Shown here: in pieces, positions 42,625 through 48,375 of the stretch
How positions within the stretch are numbered: the first letter of the stretch is position 1
Layout of the letters: every line of letters begins with the position of its first letter
Assembly: GCA_031285125.1 (NCBI GenBank)
Contig: JAITWT010000195.1
Span: forward strand, 1 to 48,375
Source: Burkholderiaceae bacterium
GTDB taxonomy: Bacteria > Pseudomonadota > Gammaproteobacteria > Burkholderiales > Burkholderiaceae_C
DNA length: 48,375 bases
Reading direction: 5' to 3'
Translations under genes and position numbers: made by a program
Notes under the pieces: model-generated
Database searches by the model: none
Seen by the model: only the letters and a program-made list of their open reading frames with translations
Told to the model about the DNA's origin: nothing

Positions 42625-42748
42625 ACACCGCCTGGCGCGCCAAGCGCGGCGCGGGTGCGTGCATAGCGCCGTTATCTTCTAAAGACTGGGCCTCACGGCT
42701 AGGCTTCACCGTGTTGCGTCCCGCCCCGCGCGTTTTTCTCCCCTGCGC

Positions 42749-44755
42749 TCACCGGGACGCAGGCTTGCGCCGCCATAAACGGTGCGTGTCCAACGCATCG
42801 GCCAGCGATTGCGCCAGCGGCAGCGGTTCCGCGTGCCAGCGCGCGGCCAACAGTTCGGCGCACAGCGCGGCAAAGCTCAGGCCGCGTGAGCCGAGCGCGC
42901 TGACGATCCAGGGGGCGTCATCGTCTGGCGTGACCGGCCCCACCACAGGCCGCCGGTCGATACAGGTGCAGCGCACGCCAGCCCAGGCGTTGACCTGACC
43001 GGCCTCGAATTGCGGGCCCAGCGCGGCGGCGGCCTCGGGCAACAGTTCGGCCAGATGCACGCGCCGCCGCCGCAGTTCGGCGCGGTCGATACAGGTGTCG
43101 TCAATACCGCGCTGGTGGCTCGCACCGGCCAGCCAGAGTGTCTGGGCATGGGTGTGGACGCCTGTTCGCACGCCGAGTCCAGCCCGCCCGCCCTCTTCAT
43201 CTCCAGCGCGATGGCCGTCACCGCCATCGGGCACGCCCGCGATCAGATAACCGTTGCCGTTGACGGGAAAATCCGGCAGCGCCCCGGCGCCCGCATGGCC
43301 CCAGGCGACTTGGCCGCGAACGGGCGTGAGCGCCAGCGCAGGGGCGAAACGGCGGCTCGCAATGCCCGCGGCAATCACCACCCGATCGGCCTGCGCAAGC
43401 CGTTCACCCCGGGCGTCGAAAAGCTCCCAAAGCACGCTTGTTTCCACGCCTTTCTCCGCGCCCGGGTTCCTGTCCTGTGCGTGCGCGCCATGCGTGCCCT
43501 CCATCTCCGCACGCACGATGTGTTCGACCGCCCGGCCGCAGCGCAGCGCGATCCCCGGCTGCGCCAGCCAAGCGGCAATGAGCCGGTCAGGCCGCACCCA
43601 GCCCGCGCGCGCGTGCCACAGGGCCGGGACATCCGGCGGCAGCCCGGCCGCGCTCAAGCAGGCGCCGTTCGCGCGCTGCGATTCGCTCAGTGGCCCCTGG
43701 GCCCAGTGCGCCGGCAGGCCCAGCGCGGACGGCGCGCGCCGCTCCAACACCCCGTTGCCGCGCCAGTCGCGCCCCGCGGCCAGAAGCATGGCCAATTGCT
43801 GCCAACTGGCCCGGATGCCGGCGCGCGTCAGGCGCGAGAGTAGCGCGTCGTCCGCCGAAACATGCGGCGCAAGCACCCCGACCGGCAGCGCCGAGGCCCC
43901 GCCGGCCGGTTGCGCCGCGGCTTCAAGCACAGTCACGCGCCAGCCGCGGCGCGCCAGGCTGGCCGCAACGGCCGCGCCGGCCAGGCCGGCACCGACAACC
44001 GCGCAATGACCGGGCGCGGCAGCAACAGGCCGCGGCGCGCGGCGGCGCGGCGTCCAGGGCGGATCGAACACGCCGCGCAGACACTCTCGCTTCGGGGGCA
44101 GGCCGGGCGCTTTCTCCAGGCGGAAGCCGTAAGTCATCAGCGCATCGCGCACACCGCACGCGACCGACCAAGTCGCCACGCGCGCGCCGCGCCGGGCGAA
44201 GCGCGCCAGTGCGCGCAGCGTCTGCGCGGACCACATTTGCGGATTGCACTGCGGGCTGAAGCCGTCCAGATACAGGCTATCGGCCTCGAAACGCTGGGCA
44301 CGCAACATCGACTGCACGTCGCCGACGCACAGCGTCAGCAGCACGCGCCCGCCTTCAAACACGAGCCGGTGCAAGCCCGGCAGCAGCCCGTGCCACTGGG
44401 CCGCGAGCGCCTCAGCCAGCGCGATCAGCTCAGCCCGCTCCGGTTGCCCCTGGAGCGCACGCAGCAGATCCGCGGGCGCCACGGGATACGCCTCGATCGA
44501 GACAAAATGCAACAGCGCGGGACGGCACGGATCGGTACGCCAAGCGTGCCAGGTGGCCAGAAAATTCAAGCCCAGCCCGAAGCCCGTCTCCAAAACCCGC
44601 CATTGCGGCTGGTTGGCCCAATCTTGCGGCAGCGCGCAACCGGCCAAAAAGACATGGCGCGCCTGCGCCAGCGCGCCACTGGCAGAGTGATAGATATCGT
44701 CAAAACGGGGACTGCGCGGCGCCCCCTCGGGCGACCACTGGACGGGTTCGGGCAT
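42749..44755 (-). CDS. mnmC: Bifunctional tRNA mnm5s2U34 enzyme MnmC
   Basis: It completes the mnm5 modification of wobble uridine: a C-terminal FAD oxidase removes the carboxymethyl group and an N-terminal SAM-dependent methyltransferase adds the methyl. 668 residues. The methyltransferase half (1-235) has FDDIYHSASGALAQARHVFLAGC, the SAM loop LETGFGLGLNF (55-65) and DGFSPQCNPQMWS (164-176). The oxidase half starts with VVGAGLAGAAVAASLARRG (near 253) and ends WAGVRCTCIDRRPVVGPVTPD and ALGSRGLSFAALCAELLAA. Both halves look intact. No good ribosome binding site. A family A repeat end lies just upstream (44791). Confidence 0.95.
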   Translation of the reverse strand: MPEPVQWSPEGAPRSPRFDDIYHSASGALAQARHVFLAGCALPQDWANQPQWRVLETGFGLGLNFLATWHAWRTDPCRPALLHFVSIEAYPVAPADLLRALQGQPERAELIALAEALAAQWHGLLPGLHRLVFEGGRVLLTLCVGDVQSMLRAQRFEADSLYLDGFSPQCNPQMWSAQTLRALARFARRGARVATWSVACGVRDALMTYGFRLEKAPGLPPKRECLRGVFDPPWTPRRRAPRPVAAAPGHCAVVGAGLAGAAVAASLARRGWRVTVLEAAAQPAGGASALPVGVLAPHVSADDALLSRLTRAGIRASWQQLAMLLAAGRDWRGNGVLERRAPSALGLPAHWAQGPLSESQRANGACLSAAGLPPDVPALWHARAGWVRPDRLIAAWLAQPGIALRCGRAVEHIVRAEMEGTHGAHAQDRNPGAEKGVETSVLWELFDARGERLAQADRVVIAAGIASRRFAPALALTPVRGQVAWGHAGAGALPDFPVNGNGYLIAGVPDGGDGHRAGDEEGGRAGLGVRTGVHTHAQTLWLAGASHQRGIDDTCIDRAELRRRRVHLAELLPEAAAALGPQFEAGQVNAWAGVRCTCIDRRPVVGPVTPDDDAPWIVSALGSRGLSFAALCAELLAARWHAEPLPLAQSLADALDTHRLWRRKPASR

Positions 44756-44789
44756 AACTTGCTGCGGCAGCCCGTGGCAAAGCGGGCGT

Positions 44790-44817
44790 TCAGAACCTGT
44801 TTACGACCTCAAATGGC
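44790..44817. repeat. Family A repeat end, copy 6
   Basis: CAGAACCTGTTTACGACCTC (44791-44810) followed by AAATGGC is a left terminal repeat with one change. It lies 36 bases upstream of the mnmC start. A second left end and a full copy follow at 44877-45047, so two copies may be nested or in tandem here. Confidence 0.72.
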
Positions 44818-44833
44818 TTAGAAAGTGTCAATG

Positions 44834-44866
44834 AATCCGGCCTGCCCGAACAGCAGGCCGGATTCG
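44834..44866 (-). terminator. Strong hairpin downstream of yggX
   Basis: GAATCCGGCCTGC pairs perfectly with GCAGGCCGGATTC over 13 bases around a short CCGAACA-type loop, roughly 44834-44866. It lies between the yggX 3' end and the mnmC start, both on the minus strand, and could terminate yggX transcription. The sequence after it on the minus strand is only moderately T-rich (ATTGACACTTTCT). Confidence 0.62.
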
Positions 44867-44876
44867 TTCACATCTT

Positions 44877-45047
44877 CTCAGAACCTGTTGACGATCTCGG
44901 CGTGAGGCGTGCGGAATGCGGATTGGGATGAGCTGCAAGGCGCAAGCCGCAGCCCATGGCGCGTGCCATGGGCTGCGCGCTGCGCCTTGCATCCCCTCCC
45001 GAAAAGGCATCTGCGTGGGCCATTTGAGATCGTAAACAGGTTCTCAG
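44877..45047. repeat. Family A palindromic repeat, copy 7 (longest form)
   Basis: The left end TCTCAGAACCTGTTGACGAT starts at 44877 and the right end GATCGTAAACAGGTTCTCAG ends at 45047. Nested palindromes fill the inside: GCAAGGCGCA (44935-44944) with TGCGCCTTGC (44979-44988), and GCAGCCCATGGC (44949-44960) with GCCATGGGCTGC (44965-44976) around a four-base loop. The whole could extrude as a cruciform. The yggX stop codon (45044-45046 on the minus strand) lies inside its right end. Confidence 0.88.
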
Positions 45048-45328
45048 GCCGGACCCGCACTGTTGAGCGGAACGTAGCCTTGCGCCACGTCGGCCCCCTC
45101 GCCGAAAAAGTGCTTTTCCATCTGCCGCGCAAGGTACTGGCGCGCGCGTTGATCGGCCAAGTTCAGCCGATTCTCATTGACCAGCATGGTCTGCTGCCGC
45201 ATCCAGGCAGCCCAGGCCTCCTTGCTGACATGCTCCCACAGCCGCTTGCCCAGCTCGCCGGGATAAGGAGGAAAGTCGAGCCCCTCGGCCTCGCGGCCAA
45301 GTTTGATGCAGTGAACCATACGTGCCAT
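45044..45328 (-). CDS. yggX: Probable Fe(II)-trafficking protein YggX
   Basis: A small cytoplasmic protein linked to iron handling and protection of Fe-S clusters from oxidants. 94 residues. [59 protein letters not shown] is the family core with the conserved C7. The frame continues upstream to 45397, but the ATG at 45328 matches family starts and has AGAGGT nine bases before it. The C-terminus reads [12 protein letters not shown], longer than the usual short ending, and the TGA stop comes from the terminal repeat of a family A element. Insertion of the element probably replaced the original last codons. Confidence 0.92.
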   Translation of the reverse strand: MARMVHCIKLGREAEGLDFPPYPGELGKRLWEHVSKEAWAAWMRQQTMLVNENRLNLADQRARQYLARQMEKHFFGEGADVAQGYVPLNSAGPA

Positions 45329-45636
45329 GTGAGCGGTACCTCTCGGAATGTTAGGGGTGGGGAGTGGATCGAGGAATGGGGGTCCGCCGATTATCAAACT
45401 TTGGCTGGGCGCGGCGTCAGCGGCCGGCAGAGATGTCCCTGTCGCGATCAGCGGTTCTGGCGCAACGCAAGGCGGGGAGCGAGATTTGCAGCGCGGGACA
45501 TCGGCAATTGGGAACTTGGAATACGCCGATGTTGCGCCGCAGGTTTAAATCCGCCCCGTCCCCGCCCATCCCCGCGTATCAGCGCCGCACAAAAAGCCTA
45601 GGTGCCTCAGCAACGCCGCCGCCGTGACGGAAAACT
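45329..45636. other. Intergenic region between crcB and yggX
   Basis: 308 bases. The part next to yggX holds its ribosome binding site. The rest is ordinary GC-rich sequence with short open frames I cannot support. No repeat or clear terminator seen. Confidence 0.5.
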
Positions 45637-46020
45637 TCACGCATGCGCAATCAGCCAGCGCGCCAACCCAATGCCTGCGATGGTCAGGGCAAGCGATCCG
45701 CCCAGGTGCATGCCAATCGTGCCCAGCGCCCAACCGTATTCCTGGCGCATGAGCATCCCGACCACTTCACCCGAGAAAGAGGAGAAGGTGGTCAGCCCGC
45801 CCAGAAAGCCGACGATGGCGAACTGAGGCCACAGCACAGACAGGTTGTGGTGTTCAAGAAACCAGGCGCTGGCCAGCCCGATCAGCAGACCGCCGACCAG
45901 ATTGGCCGTCAACGTGCCCAGAGGAATCGCCGGGAATACCGGGTTGAGCCACATGCTGAACCCCCAGCGCAGCAGCGCGCCCAAGCCCGCTCCAACGAAG
46001 ATGACGACGACCGATGGCAT
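45637..46020 (-). CDS. crcB: Fluoride channel Fluc/CrcB
   Basis: A small dual-topology membrane protein that forms fluoride-exporting dimers. 127 residues with four hydrophobic segments. It begins VVVIFVGAGLGALLRWGFSMWL, followed by GTLTANLVGGLLIGLASAWFL with the conserved asparagine, then FAIVGFLGGLTTFSSFSGEVVGML with the phenylalanine-box signature TTFSSF, and a final LALTIAGIGLARWL. It lies 34 bases after lptC in the same direction, where lptA would be expected. I see no fluoride riboswitch in the short gap, so it may be read from the kdsD-kdsC-lptC transcript. Confidence 0.95.
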   Translation of the reverse strand: MPSVVVIFVGAGLGALLRWGFSMWLNPVFPAIPLGTLTANLVGGLLIGLASAWFLEHHNLSVLWPQFAIVGFLGGLTTFSSFSGEVVGMLMRQEYGWALGTIGMHLGGSLALTIAGIGLARWLIAHA

Positions 46021-46054
46021 GGTTATGAAGATAAGGCAATGAAATTGAAGCGAT

Positions 46055-46762
46055 TCACCCGGCGCGCCCCGCCCGTTGAACAGGGCTGCGCACCGGCGGC
46101 TGGGCAGCGGCGGCGGATGGGGATTTGATCAGGCCATGCACCCGCCCGCGCATATTGAGCGTGCCGCTCAAGTGATCGTATTCCATCGTGTCGCCGCTGA
46201 ACTGATCGGCGTCGCGCATGAGCATGACGGGCTGGTTTGAAGTCACACGCTCGGTATCGGTATAGACATGCAAAAAATTGCCGCGAAACTCGAGCCGGGG
46301 AACCGGCTTACCGTCCGGATCGCGGCCCGAGTCACGCACCACAACGGCCTTGTCGAACAACTGAATTTCGGTCGCGTCCCCGTTCGAAAGCCCGCGGTTG
46401 GCGCTGGAATGCATGACCCGCCCGGCGTCGGAAATGTTCAGCGCGCGCAACTGTTGCACGTCGTAGGTATCCGTGTCCGGGTAATGATGACCTGTCTGGC
46501 CCCAGAGTTGGCTGCGCATCACGCCGGTGGGCAGATAGTTCCTGACCGTGAAATTGCGCAGAAACGCATCGGGCTCGTGTGTGGGCGCAACGGCCGCCAC
46601 CGGCGGCCGTGCGAACTCGGGCGCGTTACGCACCAGCCAGTAGGTACTGAGCGCGAGCACGGCAATCAGAATCGCCGGCAGGTAAATCATCGCGCGGTCC
46701 AGACTGACGCGCAGCAGAACCAGGGCGTCACGGGTGCGTTCAAGCAGTGGGTTGGCGCTCAT
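46055..46762 (-). CDS. lptC: LPS export protein LptC
   Basis: A bitopic inner-membrane protein of the Lpt bridge that passes LPS from LptBFG to periplasmic LptA. 235 residues. One transmembrane segment (about 25-44, IYLPAILIAVLALSTYWLV) is followed by a periplasmic beta-jellyroll: FLRNFTVRNYLPTGVMRSQLWGQTGHHYPDTDTYDV, LRLEFRGNFLHVYTDTERVTSNQPVML and FSGDTMEYDHLSGTLNMRGRVHG. The C-terminal Pro/Ala-rich tail (about 25 residues) is not part of the fold. It overlaps kdsC by four bases (ATGA, 46759-46762). lptA and lptB, its usual downstream partners, are absent here. Confidence 0.92.
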   Translation of the reverse strand: MSANPLLERTRDALVLLRVSLDRAMIYLPAILIAVLALSTYWLVRNAPEFARPPVAAVAPTHEPDAFLRNFTVRNYLPTGVMRSQLWGQTGHHYPDTDTYDVQQLRALNISDAGRVMHSSANRGLSNGDATEIQLFDKAVVVRDSGRDPDGKPVPRLEFRGNFLHVYTDTERVTSNQPVMLMRDADQFSGDTMEYDHLSGTLNMRGRVHGLIKSPSAAAAQPPVRSPVQRAGRAG

Positions 46763-47322
46763 GGAATACGGCTGGGTTCAAGCAGTGCGTCGCGCAATGC
46801 ACGGTAACGGCCCGTGGCGGTCAGCAGCAGATCACAGAACTCGCGCGCCGCGCCCGCGCCGCCATGGGCGCGCGTGACGTAGCGTGCCAGCGCGCGCGCT
46901 TCGGGGTGCGCATTGGCGGGCACGACCGGCAGCGCGGCGCATGCGAGCAGCGGCAAATCGGGCCAATCGTCGCCGATCACGGCGGCTTGCGACCAATCCA
47001 AGCCCAGCGCCTCCAGCAACGCCTGCGCGGCGGGGAGTTTTTTTTCGACCCCGTAGTGCACATGCTCGATACCCAAATCCTGCATGCGCCGGCGCAGCGG
47101 CGGCGAATCGCGCCCGGTAATGACCGCCGGCGTGATGCCGCCGGCGCGCAGCAGCTTCAGGCCGTAGCCATCCTGCACGTGAAAACGTTTGATCTGTTCG
47201 CCGTCCTCGGTGTAGTACAGGCCGCCATCGGTGAGCACGCCATCGACATCGAACAGCGCCACACGCACATCCTGCCCGGCCAGCAGAATTTCGGGCTCGA
47301 AAAAAATCGGCGCCGACGTCAT
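46759..47322 (-). CDS. kdsC: 3-deoxy-D-manno-octulosonate 8-phosphate phosphatase KdsC
   Basis: It removes phosphate from KDO-8-phosphate in LPS inner-core synthesis. 187 residues, a cap-less HAD phosphatase. The catalytic block is LFDVDGVLTDGGLYY (nucleophile D25, acid D27); VITGRDSPPLRRRMQDLGI is motif II; VEKKLPAAQALL and VIGDDWPDLPLL are motifs III and IV. Four-base overlaps with kdsD and lptC make a translationally coupled set. Confidence 0.95.
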   Translation of the reverse strand: MTSAPIFFEPEILLAGQDVRVALFDVDGVLTDGGLYYTEDGEQIKRFHVQDGYGLKLLRAGGITPAVITGRDSPPLRRRMQDLGIEHVHYGVEKKLPAAQALLEALGLDWSQAAVIGDDWPDLPLLACAALPVVPANAHPEARALARYVTRAHGGAGAAREFCDLLLTATGRYRALRDALLEPSRIP

Positions 47323-48326
47323 ATCACCTTCGCGCGCATCAGATCGTTGATGCTCAGCGCGCCAATCAGCAGCCCTTGCGCATCGACCACCAGCACGTTG
47401 GTGATGCTGTGATGCTCCATCCGTTGCGCCGCCTCAACGCCCAGCGCCTCGGCGCGGATCGTGTGCGGCGTGCGGTGCATGACCTGTTCAGCGCTGAGCG
47501 TGCGCAGGCTGGCGCCGGATTCGACCAGCCGGCGCAAATCGCCATCGGTGAAGATGCCGATCGCGCGCCCGGCCGAATCGACCACGGCCGCCGCGCCCAG
47601 CCCCTTTCTGCTCATCTCGCGCATCAGCTCGACCATCGACGCTTCGGGTGCGACGCGCGGGACATCGTCGCCCGAACGCATCAAATCACTCACATGCGTC
47701 AACAGCTTACGCCCCAGCGCGCCGCCCGGATGCGAGCGCGCAAAATCCTCGGTGCCGAAACCGCGCGCATCGAGCAACGCCACCGCCAGCGCATCGCCCA
47801 TCGCCATTTGCGCGGCGGTGCTGGCCGTCGGTGCGAGATTGAGCGGACAGGCTTCTTTTTCGACGCTGCTGTCCAGCACCACATCCGCATGGTGCGCGAG
47901 CATCGAATGCGAGCCGCCGGTCATGGCGATCAGCGGCACCCCCTGGCGCTTGATGAGCGGAAGAATGATGGCCAGTTCCTCGACCTCACCGCTGTTTGAA
48001 ATGGCCAGCACCAGATCGACCGGCTTGATCATTCCCAGATCGCCGTGGCTGGCTTCGGCCGGATGCACGAACATCGCCGGGGTGCCGGTGGACGCCAGCG
48101 TGGCCGCAATCTTGCGCCCAACGTGCCCGCTCTTGCCCATGCCCATCACGACCACGCGCCCTTGCACGGCCAATATCGCCCGTACGGCCGCGACAAAGCT
48201 TTCGCCCATGTGTGATTTCAGGCCCTGTATTGCGGCAGCTTCGATGTCGAAAGTCATGCGCGCACGTGCGAGCATTTGCTCGTCATCCAATGCTGCCGCT
48301 GCGGCTGTGGCGGGAAGGAGTGTCAT
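47319..48326 (-). CDS. kdsD: D-arabinose 5-phosphate isomerase KdsD
   Basis: It converts ribulose 5-phosphate to arabinose 5-phosphate, the first step of KDO synthesis. 335 residues. A SIS domain (about 45-185) shows VVVMGMGKSGHVGRKIAATLASTGTPAMFVHPAEASHGDLGM, ISNSGEVEELAIILPLIKRQG and NLAPTASTAAQMAMGDALAVAL. Then follow two CBS domains (about 210-270 and 280-335). It leads the minus-strand operon with kdsC and lptC; the stop codon overlaps the kdsC start. The window ends 49 bases upstream, so its promoter is only partly visible. Confidence 0.96.
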   Translation of the reverse strand: MTLLPATAAAAALDDEQMLARARMTFDIEAAAIQGLKSHMGESFVAAVRAILAVQGRVVVMGMGKSGHVGRKIAATLASTGTPAMFVHPAEASHGDLGMIKPVDLVLAISNSGEVEELAIILPLIKRQGVPLIAMTGGSHSMLAHHADVVLDSSVEKEACPLNLAPTASTAAQMAMGDALAVALLDARGFGTEDFARSHPGGALGRKLLTHVSDLMRSGDDVPRVAPEASMVELMREMSRKGLGAAAVVDSAGRAIGIFTDGDLRRLVESGASLRTLSAEQVMHRTPHTIRAEALGVEAAQRMEHHSITNVLVVDAQGLLIGALSINDLMRAKVI

Positions 48327-48375
48327 GGTTTGGATTTTATTGATCCGGTAAGAAGCTGACCGATCTGCTAAAAAC

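Overview
The window is a GC-rich chromosomal segment of a betaproteobacterium, most likely Burkholderiales. The evidence is gene content and order: yqgE-ruvX-pyrR-pyrB-pyrX-plsC, tolB-pal-cpoB, perM-purM divergent from hda, slpA-ispH, and kdsD-kdsC-lptC. I do not name a genus. Almost all of it is chromosomal housekeeping. I see no rRNA, tRNA, CRISPR array, prophage or intact transposase.

Layout. 1-5458: ilvD (branched-chain amino acids), an azurin, a DNA photolyase, and yqgE head-to-head with the photolyase. 5491-10010: ruvX and a tightly overlapping pyrimidine operon pyrR-pyrB-pyrX, then plsC. 10096-11592: an accessory island with a polymorphic toxin carrying a C-terminal RNase A-like domain, its immunity gene, a decayed copy of the toxin 3' end and a possible orphan immunity ORF. 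11612-16607: a LysE-type exporter, polA and a ZIP metal transporter. 16777-19251: an OxyR-type operator, ahpC and ahpF (peroxide defence). 19432-21511: a TesB-like thioesterase and an enoyl-CoA hydratase with an internal duplication. 21728-26508: a secreted phosphoesterase divergent from tolB-pal-cpoB (envelope). 26519-33045: tcdA, perM, purM, hda, pcnB, folK. 33053-40049 (minus strand): a YbbP-type permease, apbC and three tandem paralogous acyltransferases. 40213-44755: radC, slpA, ispH, mnmC. 45044-48326 (minus strand): yggX, crcB, lptC, kdsC, kdsD.

Two families of short palindromic, MITE-like repeats run through the intergenic spaces. Family A has ends like AAGAACCTGTTTACGATC and occurs at seven places. 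Family B has ends like ATTCGATTTCTCGTTCAAA and occurs twice. One family A copy supplies the stop codon of yggX, one ends just before folK, and one sits between ahpC and ahpF. Two conserved operons look rearranged: tolB-pal-cpoB has no tolQRA upstream, and lptC is followed by crcB, not lptA-lptB.

The most interesting items are the toxin island (GC content falls sharply from its N-terminal half to its toxin domain, and decayed toxin sequence lies downstream), the 36-residue internal tandem duplication in the enoyl-CoA hydratase, the acyltransferase triplication, and the two repeat families.
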